From NCBI RefSeq assembly GCF_001651875.1, contig NZ_LNQB01000083.1:129130-193129 (forward strand): DNA of 64,000 nucleotides, read 5' to 3'. The position numbers and the translations under genes are program-made. Within the stretch, counting starts at the first letter, position 1. The number at the start of each line of letters is the position of its first letter. Shown in pieces: positions 45,967 to 54,473 of the stretch. The stretch is from Sinorhizobium saheli. GTDB taxonomy: Bacteria; Pseudomonadota; Alphaproteobacteria; Rhizobiales; Rhizobiaceae. The notes under the pieces were generated by a model. That model was not told the DNA's origin and ran no database searches. It saw only the letters and a list, made by a program, of their open reading frames with translations.

Positions 45967-46256
45967 GTGAAATCTCCCAAAAGAAATTTTTCATCTCAAT
46001 TGTTGCTTAGGCTTAACACTTAAACTGAGGTCATTTTCCCTGAATTCTTAGCGCAGTTTCCGCCGCTCCGCCACTTAACAGTGCCAACCGACGCGTTCGC
46101 CTGGGCCGAACGGGAATAGCAGCGCTGCATTCGATTAGTAATTGTATTCGCTCGAAAGCAGGTTTGGGCTCGTATTCACCCTCAATCGAATTTCCGATAG
46201 GCGCCCAAGCGGACTTGAACTGGTTTCCGAGCGCAGCCTTTAGAAGGAACAGTTGC

Positions 46257-47492
46257 GTGAGTCTCAGGAAGATCGTCATCGCTTTTCCTTTCGTTGGAGA
46301 CGACCTCGGCGGGAGCCACATTTCGGCGACGAGTTTGATCGCCGGTCTCGACAGGGCGAAATTCGAGCCCATCGTCGTTCTGCACAAAGGCGGGATGGTG
46401 CTGGAAGAGCACTTCAAGGCACATGGCCTCCCGGTCACCTTCGCACCGGACGTGACGGTACTCTCGCGCAGCGACGGCGGCAATACGCCGGCTCGTCTGG
46501 CTGCGGCACTGCGGTTCCCGCGGACAACCGCGAGGCTTGCCCGCTTCCTCAGCGATCACAAGGTCGATGTCGTGCACACCAACGACGGCCAAATGCATGC
46601 GACCTGGGCGCTGGCCGCGCGGCTGTCCGGCGCCAAGCTGGTGTGGCACCATCGGGGCGCCCCGAAGGCCTGGGGCGTCAACGTGATGGCGCCTCTGCTT
46701 GCCAATCACATCGTCACCGTGTCGAACTTCGTCGAGCCAGCCAATCCGATCACGCCGGTCAGGCACAAGATCACCGTGCTGCACAGCCCGTTCGAGCATC
46801 CGTCGGTGCTGCCGGATCGCGAGGCCTGCCGACGGCGATTCATCGAAGAGCTGCAGCTCCGCCCCGATACGCGCTTCGTCGGCTATGTCGGGACCCTGGT
46901 CGAGCGCAAAAGGCCGCTGCGGTTCGTCGAGGCGGTACATGCGTTCCTGGAGCGCCATCCCGATTTTCCGCTCGCCGGCCTCGTCTTCGGCGCATCCGTA
47001 ATCAACCTGCCGCCGCTCGAAGGCGCCATCAGGAAGCGGGCGGAAGAGCTCGGCATCTCCGACAGAATCCACCTCATGGGCTTTCGCTCGCCCGTGGCGC
47101 CCTGCATCGGCGCGTTGGATGCCCTCCTCGTCACCGCGATCAACGAGCCCTTCGGCCGGACGCTGATCGAGGCGATGCTCCTTGCGACACCGGTGATCGC
47201 CACCGATCATGGCGGCAATCCGGAGGCGATCGAGGACGGAGCCACAGGCTATCTCGTGGAGGCGGAACGACCGGAAGCTTTCGTGGCGCCGCTCGAGAAG
47301 CTCTTGTTCGATCGTCGGGAATGGACGCGGATCAGCGGTTCGGCGCGGCAGCATGCGCTCGTGAAGTACGGCAGCCGGGCGCATATCGATGGGATCAGCG
47401 CGCCTTACGAGACACTCCTTGCGGGAAAGGCGGTGCATGACCATCGCCTTCAGCAAGTCGCTCTGCCCGACAATCCGGCAAAAGGGGCCTGA
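46257..47492 (+). CDS. GT4-family glycosyltransferase (paralogue A)
   Basis: A 411-residue GT-B enzyme. It starts with GTG at 46257, supported by AAGGAA eight bases upstream, and opens MSLRKIVIAFPFVGDDLGGSHISA. Other landmarks are HTNDGQMHA, WHHRGAP, YVGTLVERKRPL and the donor segment NEPFGRTLIEAMLLATPVI with GGNPEAI. The same landmarks occur in the gene at 48509, so the two are paralogues. It is followed after two bases by a sulfotransferase, which suggests that the sugar it adds is sulfated by that partner. Confidence 0.88.
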   Translation: MSLRKIVIAFPFVGDDLGGSHISATSLIAGLDRAKFEPIVVLHKGGMVLEEHFKAHGLPVTFAPDVTVLSRSDGGNTPARLAAALRFPRTTARLARFLSDHKVDVVHTNDGQMHATWALAARLSGAKLVWHHRGAPKAWGVNVMAPLLANHIVTVSNFVEPANPITPVRHKITVLHSPFEHPSVLPDREACRRRFIEELQLRPDTRFVGYVGTLVERKRPLRFVEAVHAFLERHPDFPLAGLVFGASVINLPPLEGAIRKRAEELGISDRIHLMGFRSPVAPCIGALDALLVTAINEPFGRTLIEAMLLATPVIATDHGGNPEAIEDGATGYLVEAERPEAFVAPLEKLLFDRREWTRISGSARQHALVKYGSRAHIDGISAPYETLLAGKAVHDHRLQQVALPDNPAKGA

Positions 47493-47494
47493 AG

Positions 47495-48334
47495 ATGGAA
47501 ATGCGCGACATCGACTTCCTGATCATCGGCGCAACGAAAAGCGCGACGACATGGCTGCAGCAATCGCTGCAGCAGGATCCGGACATATTCATGCCGGATC
47601 CCGAAGTGCATTATTTCAGCCGATACTACGACCGCGGCGACGAATGGTACCTTTCCAATTTCGCCGGCCAGGAGCACAGGCGGCTTCGCGGCGAGAAATC
47701 AAACTCCTACATGGACGTCCCGGAAGCCGCTGCGCGGATAAAGGAAAAGCTGCCGCACGCCCTGCTCATCGCCCAGCTTCGCAACCCCGTGGACCGGGCA
47801 TATTCGGACTATTGCATGCTTTATCGCCGTGCGGAGGTCGGGCGCGACATCGCGCAGTACCTCGACCCGCGCAAGGGCGCAGGCGGACGCTTTTTGAACG
47901 GCGGCCTCTATTTCCAGCAATTGCAGGCCTATCTCGACCGCTTCCCCGCGGATCGGCTGCTCGTGCTGCTCTACGAGGACCTGAAGGCCGATGCCCGCAC
48001 CCATCTCGGCCGGGTCCGAAGCTTTCTGAAACTCGAGGACAACCTGCCGCCGCAACCGCTCGCAAAGAAGGTGAAGGACAAGTCCGAACCGGTCGTCAAC
48101 CCGGCGCTACGCCGTGTCCTGCGCCCGTTGAAGCCGGTCGTTGCACCTTTCAGGCAGAACGCCGGTTTCCGGAAATTGCGCTCGCTGATCGCCGGCGAGC
48201 TTCGATACGCACCGCTCAGCCGCGACCTGCGCGAGCGCATGGCTGATTATTACGCGCCCGAAACGGAAAAACTCGGCGCCCTTGTCGGAAGGGACTTGAC
48301 CGGATGGCTGAGGAACCAAGGCCTTGAGAAATGA
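47495..48334 (+). CDS. PAPS-dependent sulfotransferase (second of three)
   Basis: A 279-residue enzyme of the heparan/NDST-like subfamily. The 5'-phosphosulfate loop is GATKSATTWL (12-21) with Lys15, then EKSNSYM (about 67) and the 3'-phosphate site RNPVDRAYSDY (96-106). LNGGLYFQQLQAYLDRFP and LLVLLYEDLKAD are typical of bacterial members. The ATG lies two bases after the glycosyltransferase stop, with AAGGGG seven bases before it, so the two are co-translated. No membrane segment; it should act on lipid-linked intermediates on the cytoplasmic side. Confidence 0.9.
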   Translation: MEMRDIDFLIIGATKSATTWLQQSLQQDPDIFMPDPEVHYFSRYYDRGDEWYLSNFAGQEHRRLRGEKSNSYMDVPEAAARIKEKLPHALLIAQLRNPVDRAYSDYCMLYRRAEVGRDIAQYLDPRKGAGGRFLNGGLYFQQLQAYLDRFPADRLLVLLYEDLKADARTHLGRVRSFLKLEDNLPPQPLAKKVKDKSEPVVNPALRRVLRPLKPVVAPFRQNAGFRKLRSLIAGELRYAPLSRDLRERMADYYAPETEKLGALVGRDLTGWLRNQGLEK

Positions 48335-48508
48335 CCTCATTCAAAGGGCGCGGCGTGCCAGACGACAATCAGGTCAAGCCGCGACGGTGCGCCATTGCCA
48401 TCCGGAGCAATCACGCCGTTTTCGCGCCCGCCGCCCATTGCCCGAAACGGCGAAACTATCGTGCCCCGACGGACGTTTTCGCGTCTTGCGCCTTGAGGAG
48501 TTGAAGCA

Positions 48509-49759
48509 TTGACGTCCTCGACCGTAGTGGATTTTCGCTCTCGAGAGGTCGAGAGCCAGTCGATCGGTAAAGGCGACGACCGGGTTGTCGTATGCTTTCC
48601 GTTCATAGGGGATTACGTTGGCGGCAGCCACCTGTCTGCGCTCGGACTGATACGAAACCTCCCGAGATCCCGCTTTCTGCCCCTGGTTGTGCTGCACGAC
48701 ACCGACGGGCCGGTCGCGGATCTGTTTCGCCGCGAGGGCATCGAGTTTGAAGCCGCTCCGGTTTCAAACCGCCTGGAGCGGGCTGGCGCACGCAACGGCG
48801 CCGCCGCCGTCAATGTCGTGCGGACCCTGCCCGCACTCGTGCGTTTCCTGCGGGCCAGGAATACCGCAATCGTGCACACGAATGACGGTCGCACACATCT
48901 CGTCTGGGGGCTTGCGGCGCGGTTCGCAGGCTTGAAGCATCTCTGGCACCACCGTGGCGATCCGTCTTCCTTCGGGCTCCGGCGCATCGCGCCCTGGCTT
49001 CCGAGCCGGGTCGTGGCCGTGTCCCGTTTCGCATCGCCGCGCCCCGGGCTTTTCTCGGCCGCGGACAAATGCAGCGTCGTCCACAGTCCATTCGACATCA
49101 CGAAACTGCTCGGCGTGGAACGCGAAGACGCTCGCAGCAAGGTCATCGCCGAGGTCGGATGTCCCCCGGACACAAGGCTTATCGGATACGTCGGAACCCT
49201 GGTCGATCGCAAGCGGCCGCTCCTGTTTGTCGAAGCCCTTGCCGCCCTTCGACGGCGGGAACCGGAGATCCGGTTCGCGGGTCTGTTCCTGGGGAACGCG
49301 CTCAACGGACTTGACGCCGCCGCACGGGCGCGCGCCGAAGCGCTCGGCGTCGGCGAATGCATTCACTTCATGGGTTTCCGCCACCCGGGCGAGCCGTGGA
49401 TCGCCGCGCTCGATGCCCTTCTCGTGACCGCCGTGAAGGAACCTCTGGGGAGAACCCTCATCGAAGCCATGCTGCTCGGTACACCCGTCATCGCCGCCGA
49501 CTCGGGCGGCAATCCGGAAGTGGTCGTCGACGGCGAGACCGGCATGCTCGTTCGCCCGGACGACCCGGATGAATTCGCCAGGGCCTGTTCAGACTTATTC
49601 AACAATGCCGCCTATCGCGATCACATAGTGGAAACAGCTCGCGCCGAGGCACGCTCCCGCTTCAGTATCGAGCGCCACGTGCTGGCAATTACGGCGGTCT
49701 ACGACGAACTCGTGGGGATGGGCGCAAGCCCAAGTCCCGCGGGCCTCGGGGCGGCATGA
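48509..49759 (+). CDS. GT4-family glycosyltransferase (paralogue B)
   Basis: A 416-residue GT-B enzyme read from a TTG at 48509, with GAGGAG eight bases upstream. It has a 25-residue extra N-terminus compared with paralogue A, then VVVCFPFIGDYVGGSHLSA, HTNDGRTHLVW, WHHRGDP, YVGTLVDRKRPL and KEPLGRTLIEAMLLGTPVI with GGNPEVV. The match to the gene at 46257 runs through the whole protein. It is followed 81 bases later by the third sulfotransferase, repeating the glycosyltransferase-sulfotransferase order. Confidence 0.88.
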   Translation: MTSSTVVDFRSREVESQSIGKGDDRVVVCFPFIGDYVGGSHLSALGLIRNLPRSRFLPLVVLHDTDGPVADLFRREGIEFEAAPVSNRLERAGARNGAAAVNVVRTLPALVRFLRARNTAIVHTNDGRTHLVWGLAARFAGLKHLWHHRGDPSSFGLRRIAPWLPSRVVAVSRFASPRPGLFSAADKCSVVHSPFDITKLLGVEREDARSKVIAEVGCPPDTRLIGYVGTLVDRKRPLLFVEALAALRRREPEIRFAGLFLGNALNGLDAAARARAEALGVGECIHFMGFRHPGEPWIAALDALLVTAVKEPLGRTLIEAMLLGTPVIAADSGGNPEVVVDGETGMLVRPDDPDEFARACSDLFNNAAYRDHIVETARAEARSRFSIERHVLAITAVYDELVGMGASPSPAGLGAA

Positions 49760-49840
49760 GGCGATCGTGTGGGAACCCGAGGCAATGCTAGCTCGACTTC
49801 ATATTGAAGGCAGACTCGAACATCACGGAAGGCTTTAAGG

Positions 49841-50764
49841 ATGCCCTCGCAATCGGTTCGCATTGCTTACGTCGCGGGTTACGGACGCAGCGGCACGACC
49901 ATACTCGACATTGCGCTGGGACAGCATGCCGCCGTGATGGGAGCGGGGGAGATAACGGCGCTCACGCGACACGTCTGGCAGAACAACGAATATTGCGCAT
50001 GCGGCCGGCCGGTTCGCGACTGTGACTTCTGGAGCGCAGTCGTCCAGGAGTGGTCCGAGGGATGGGATTCGAGACTGATGGCGGATTATTGTGCGCTTCA
50101 GGAAAAGTTCGAAGGGCTTCCCGTGTTCATGAAAGCTCTTGGCGGAGCGGAGCCCGGAGAACAACTCACGTCCTATGGACTTCATACGAAGCGGCTGTTC
50201 AGCACGGTGCTCTCGCGTTCCGGCAAGCAGATGATCGTCGATTCCTCGAAGTTGCCGGGAAGAGCGATGTCGCTCGCGAAGATCCCGGGCATCGACCTGC
50301 GCGTCATCCATGTGGTGCGCGACGGTCGCGGCGTCGCCTGGTCGATGATGAAAAGCTATGACCGCGACGTGAAATCAGGTTTGCAGAAGGAGCTCAGGCC
50401 CAAACCCGTGTTCAGGACGGCCTTGCGATGGAGCATCGTCAATCTGGCGGTCGAGTATCTCTCGCGGCAGTTGGGCCCAGATAGGGTCATGCGGGTAAGA
50501 TACGAGGATTTCGCGTCCAACCCGGCTTTGGTCATGCAGCAGATCGGGGCGTTTCTCGAGCTTGACCTGAGCCAGATCGGTTCGTCGCTGGAAAACGGCG
50601 AGCCCATATGTCCGGGGCACCAGGTCGCGGGGAGCCGGTTGCGCATGAATGCATCGATCGCCCTCAGCAAGGACGAGTCCTGGCGAACGCGCATGCCGGC
50701 CCGCCAGCAGGTGTCCTTCCAGCGGCTGGGCAGTTGGATGCTGAGACGCTACGGCTATCTGTGA
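49841..50764 (+). CDS. PAPS-dependent sulfotransferase (third of three)
   Basis: A 307-residue sulfotransferase of another subfamily than the first two. The 5'-phosphosulfate loop is GYGRSGTTIL (13-22), a cysteine-rich stretch CACGRPVRDC follows (52-61), and the 3'-phosphate region reads HVVRDGRGVAWSM. The C-terminal part RVRYEDFASNPA is common in the family. GGAAGG lies eight bases before the ATG. It sits between paralogue B and the formyltransferase, all rightward with short gaps, so this part of the locus is probably one transcript from 46257. Confidence 0.86.
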   Translation: MPSQSVRIAYVAGYGRSGTTILDIALGQHAAVMGAGEITALTRHVWQNNEYCACGRPVRDCDFWSAVVQEWSEGWDSRLMADYCALQEKFEGLPVFMKALGGAEPGEQLTSYGLHTKRLFSTVLSRSGKQMIVDSSKLPGRAMSLAKIPGIDLRVIHVVRDGRGVAWSMMKSYDRDVKSGLQKELRPKPVFRTALRWSIVNLAVEYLSRQLGPDRVMRVRYEDFASNPALVMQQIGAFLELDLSQIGSSLENGEPICPGHQVAGSRLRMNASIALSKDESWRTRMPARQQVSFQRLGSWMLRRYGYL

Positions 50765-50815
50765 GCCGTCGCCGTTATATCAACAGGATATCGGGTCAAC
50801 AGGATGTCGGGCAGC

Positions 50816-51727
50816 ATGCGTATCGTTTTCGTTGGTGCCGTCGAAAGCTCGAGGATCGCTCTGGAGGCGCTCATCGAGGCGAAGCGCGCCCCGGCCCTGG
50901 TGATAACGCTCCCCCCGGAAGCGGCGGCACGCCATTCCGATTTCGTGGATATTGCCGCCCTGGCGCGGAGCGCCGGGATCGCGGTCTGCCACGTGACCGA
51001 CATCAATGCTCCGGCGACGCTCGAAGCCATGACAGCGGTCGGTCCGGATCTCACGCTCGTCGTCGGCTGGTCACAAGTCTGTCGGCAGCCGTTCCGGGAG
51101 ATCGCGCGAAAGGGGACCGTCGGTTTCCATCCGGCGGCGCTGCCGCGTTTCCGTGGTCGGGGCGTTATTCCCTGGACGATCCTTGAAGGCGAGGAGAAGA
51201 CGGGGTCGACCCTCTTCTGGCTGGATGACGGGATCGACTCCGGGCCTATTCTTCTCCAGCGGCTGTTTGCCGTGGCGGCGGACGAAACGGCACGCAGCCT
51301 CTACGCCAAGCACACGGCAAATCTGGCCGAGATGGTCGTCGAAGCAACCGCTCTCGTCGAGGCGGACAGAGCCGGACGGACGGTACAGAACCACGCCGAG
51401 GCGAGCTATTGCGCCAAACGCACGCCGGAGGACGGGCTGATCGACTGGCGGCAACCGGCGGCGGCCCTGTTGCGCCTGATCCGCGCCGTCGGCGATCCCT
51501 ATCCGGGCGCCTTCACGTTCAGGCGGGGTGACCGAATCCGCATCGATGCAGCGGCACAGGTTAAGAATTCCAGGCGGTTCATCGGGCTTGCCGGGCAGGT
51601 TCAGGCGCACACGGAGCAAGGCTTCATCGTGCTGTGCGGCGACCGGGAATGCATCGAGGTGCTGGCCTGGGATTCGCCATCCGGCAAACGACCGCCGGTC
51701 CATAGCAGGCTTGGCCCTCCGGGCTGA
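50816..51727 (+). CDS. formyltransferase-like enzyme for an amino sugar
   Basis: A protein of 303 residues (307 if the ATG at 50804 is used; I prefer 50816, with AGGA eleven bases upstream). It has the formyl-THF transferase N-terminal domain: FVGAVESS, then FHPAALPRFRGRGVIPW with the catalytic histidine, TGSTLFWLDDGIDSGPIL with the catalytic aspartate, and a C-terminal domain beginning EDGLIDWRQPAA as in ArnA and methionyl-tRNA formyltransferases. The asparagine two residues before the histidine in ArnA is glycine here, a variant I associate with some HPxxLPxxRGR-type members. With the aminotransferase and dehydratase it suggests a formamido sugar. Confidence 0.8.
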   Translation: MRIVFVGAVESSRIALEALIEAKRAPALVITLPPEAAARHSDFVDIAALARSAGIAVCHVTDINAPATLEAMTAVGPDLTLVVGWSQVCRQPFREIARKGTVGFHPAALPRFRGRGVIPWTILEGEEKTGSTLFWLDDGIDSGPILLQRLFAVAADETARSLYAKHTANLAEMVVEATALVEADRAGRTVQNHAEASYCAKRTPEDGLIDWRQPAAALLRLIRAVGDPYPGAFTFRRGDRIRIDAAAQVKNSRRFIGLAGQVQAHTEQGFIVLCGDRECIEVLAWDSPSGKRPPVHSRLGPPG

Positions 51728-51931
51728 TCGGGTTAGCGGGCCGGCCCAAATGCGTACCTATGACTGCATTATCGCAGACGCGCAATCGCCCCTCGAATGC
51801 CGCAAACTGCCTATGAAATTCACCTTGTTAGTAGAAAACTATAATTGGGGTGAAGCAGGAAAACTAGTTTACAACTGGTTAATTACGTGCTTTTTTATTA
51901 TCGAAAACGAATATGCCAGTAAATTTTGCGT

Positions 51932-51967
51932 CCCGATCTAATCCATCGGGGTCGATTATGTTTTTTT
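51932..51967 (+). terminator. weak possible terminator after the formyltransferase
   Basis: A six-base stem CCCGAT/ATCGGG with a seven-base loop is followed by a run of seven T, but ten bases separate stem and run, more than in a standard intrinsic terminator. Confidence 0.3.
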
Positions 51968-51975
51968 GAATTCAA
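51966..51975. promoter_or_regulatory. palindrome TTGAATTCAA, candidate operator
   Basis: A perfect ten-base palindrome 134 bases before the dehydratase start, identical to one at 36411-36420 before the acyltransferase. Half-sites AATTCAA occur at 33432 and 42846, also in spacers of this locus. Confidence 0.35.
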
Positions 51976-52108
51976 TTTACCAGCCTTTCGAGTCAGTCGA
52001 CGAGACAAACCAACCAGACGCACCATTCTCGGGCCACCATGGGACTTTGGGAAGGTGCGGTTTCGTTCGGCAGGACGGCAGGCTTAGGGATATTAGGAAG
52101 GGGCCGTC

Positions 52109-54304
52109 ATGCAGCGTATTTACGCCGCCGCGAAGGCAGTTCGTGATCAGTTCCTAATGGCGCCGTCGATATTGCGGCGAGAAGGAGCCCGAACATCAGC
52201 CAAAGCACTCGGGGCATTATGCGGCGCGGCCATCGATATCTCCCGTCGGCGCATCCGTGCGGCCGTTCGTGGCGTTCAGAAATACGCGGCTCTCTATCTT
52301 GCCGATCTCACCTCCGCGGCCATAGCCCTCGCCTTGCCGTTGCTGCTGCGCTATGGCATCGACGGGCTCAAGGCGAGGCCGGACACGATCTCCGTGCTCG
52401 TCTGGTCCGGCACCCAATATCTCGCGATCTGCGCGCTCGTTTTCCCCCTGTCCGGCCTCTACAGCCGGAACTGGAAATACGGTTCCATTTCCGACCTCTT
52501 CATCATCCTGCGTGCGGTCCTGCTGACATCGCTCCTCCTGATCACACTCCTGTTCTTCTCGACCAGGCTCACCGACATGCCGCGCACGGTCCTGCCGCTG
52601 CAGTCGCTCCTGTTGCTTGCATGCCTCGCGGCCGCACGGCTGAGTTTTCGCGCTGAGGAACTTCCGCTGGGGCGGCCCGTCTTCAAGAACAGGCAGGAGG
52701 ACCATCGCGTACCGGTGCTGCTGGTCGGCGCGGGCGATGCCGCCGAGCTCTATCTCAGGGCGCTCGCCAGGGATCCCAACTCCACACATCTGCCGGTTGC
52801 CTGCCTCGACAGGAACAGGGACCAGCTCGGCATGAGCCTTCGCGGCGTGCCGATCGCCGGAAGCGTCGAGGATTTCGAGCAGGTGGTGACCGAGTTGCAG
52901 CGGGCCAACAGGCAGCCGCGCCATGTCGTCTTCACGGAAGCGCCGGCGAATTTCGGCGAAAGCGCATCGGATGAGCTGCTGCGGTGCGCCGAGCGGCTCG
53001 GAATCGCCGTCTCGCGGCTGTCGCAGATGACCGAGCTCAAGCGCGCCAAGGGCGAGAACCCCTACGAGTTGCGCTCGATCGAACTGACCGACCTTCTGGA
53101 GCGGCCGCAGGCGGCCCTCGACCGCGAAGCGATTGCCCGGCTCGTGCGCGGCCGGCGCGTGCTGATCACCGGCGCGGGCGGCTCGATCGGCAGCGAACTG
53201 ACGACGCAGGTCGCCGCCTGCGAGCCGGCGGAGATCGTCCTGATCGACAACACGGAATACAATCTTTACGCGATCGACATGATGCTTACCGAGGGCTTCC
53301 CGGACGTGCCGCGCTGGAGCTATCTCTGCAGCGTCCGCCGCAGCCAGCGGGTCGAGGAGATTTTCGAGCGGCATCGGCCCGAGCTGGTCTTCCATGCCGC
53401 GGCTCTGAAGCATGTGCCCATGGTTCAGATGAATCCGTGCGAGGGCATCCTCACCAATGTCATCGGCACCATGAACGTCGCCAATGCGGCGAAAAAATAC
53501 GGCACGCTCGCCATGGTCCAGGTGTCGACCGACAAGGTGGTGAACTCGACGAGCGTCATGGGCGCGACGAAGCGCCTGGCCGAACTTTATTGCCAGGCCC
53601 TCGACCTCGACGGCCTCGAAACGGGCAAGGGCCCGCGCTTCATGACCGTTCGGTTCGGCAATGTGCTCGGTTCGAGCGGCTCGCTGATCCCGCTGTTCAA
53701 ACGCCAGCTCGCAAGAGGCGGCCCGCTGACGGTCACCGACCCGTCCATGACGCGCTTCTTCATGACGATCCGCGAAGCCGTGGAGCTGACGCTGCAGGCT
53801 TCCGCCTACGGCTTCGAGATGCAGCTCGGGCAAGGCGAAATCTTCGTCCTCGACATGGGCGAGCCGGTCAAGATCATCGACATCGCCCGTCGGATGATCC
53901 GGCTCGCCGGCTTCACGCCGGACCAGGACATCGAGATCAAGATCATCGGCTGCCGGCCGGGCGAAAAGCTCTTCGAGGAGCTCTTCGATGAAACCGACAA
54001 GCGGATCACGTCCCCCGTGCCGGGGGTGCTCGGGGCGGTCCCGGAGCCGATCGCGTTGCCGACGCTGAGGGACGCGTTCGCGCGCCTGCAGCGCCACGCG
54101 GAGCGCGGCAACGAGCCGGCGGTCGTCGCGGTCATGCGCGAATTGCTGCCGCGCTACGAGCACGAAGGGAACCACAAGCCCCTTGCGGCAAAACGCCTGC
54201 CGCCCCGGGCGAAAAAAGAACAGAGAAGCCGCCTCAAGGCGCGTACGACCCCCGCGGCCTTTCCAAAGGGCAAGCGCAACCATCTCGGACTACCGGGCGC
54301 CTGA
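52109..54304 (+). CDS. membrane nucleotide-sugar 4,6-dehydratase (CapD/WbpM/FlaA1 type)
   Basis: A 731-residue inner-membrane enzyme. Four helices lie near 60-180, then a first Rossmann-like domain with VLLVGAGDAAELYLR (about 203) and the catalytic short-chain-dehydrogenase domain with VLITGAGGSIGSELT (351-365). The active site reads STDKVVNSTSVMGATKR: the tyrosine of YxxxK is Met484 with Lys488, the SMK form known in WbpM and PglF. It would turn UDP-GlcNAc into the 4-keto-6-deoxy sugar. A basic low-complexity tail (about 690-731) is extra. GGAAGGGG stands just before the ATG. Confidence 0.9.
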   Translation: MQRIYAAAKAVRDQFLMAPSILRREGARTSAKALGALCGAAIDISRRRIRAAVRGVQKYAALYLADLTSAAIALALPLLLRYGIDGLKARPDTISVLVWSGTQYLAICALVFPLSGLYSRNWKYGSISDLFIILRAVLLTSLLLITLLFFSTRLTDMPRTVLPLQSLLLLACLAAARLSFRAEELPLGRPVFKNRQEDHRVPVLLVGAGDAAELYLRALARDPNSTHLPVACLDRNRDQLGMSLRGVPIAGSVEDFEQVVTELQRANRQPRHVVFTEAPANFGESASDELLRCAERLGIAVSRLSQMTELKRAKGENPYELRSIELTDLLERPQAALDREAIARLVRGRRVLITGAGGSIGSELTTQVAACEPAEIVLIDNTEYNLYAIDMMLTEGFPDVPRWSYLCSVRRSQRVEEIFERHRPELVFHAAALKHVPMVQMNPCEGILTNVIGTMNVANAAKKYGTLAMVQVSTDKVVNSTSVMGATKRLAELYCQALDLDGLETGKGPRFMTVRFGNVLGSSGSLIPLFKRQLARGGPLTVTDPSMTRFFMTIREAVELTLQASAYGFEMQLGQGEIFVLDMGEPVKIIDIARRMIRLAGFTPDQDIEIKIIGCRPGEKLFEELFDETDKRITSPVPGVLGAVPEPIALPTLRDAFARLQRHAERGNEPAVVAVMRELLPRYEHEGNHKPLAAKRLPPRAKKEQRSRLKARTTPAAFPKGKRNHLGLPGA

Positions 54305-54473
54305 TCGGCCGTCGCCCCCTCAACCGGGATGGTCTGGCCGGGCGGATACGGGCGCGAATGTGAACATTCTGCCCTCCGCCCAGGCAGCGTGCCGCGCCCC
54401 GGCAATGACTTTCGAATTGCCGCGGAGGGCGAGCGGAAGCCAGCAGGCTGCGGCTTGAAGAGGTAGGTTCGCC

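Larger units (their letters stand above)
51728..52108. other. 381-bp A+T-rich spacer before the dehydratase gene
   Basis: Non-coding and strongly A+T-rich between 51820 and 51980. It holds a weak hairpin CCCGAT/ATCGGG (51932-51950) with a seven-T run ten bases later (51961-51967), which may end the upstream transcript, and next to it the palindrome TTGAATTCAA (51966-51975). No clear -10 is seen after the palindrome. Confidence 0.5.
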
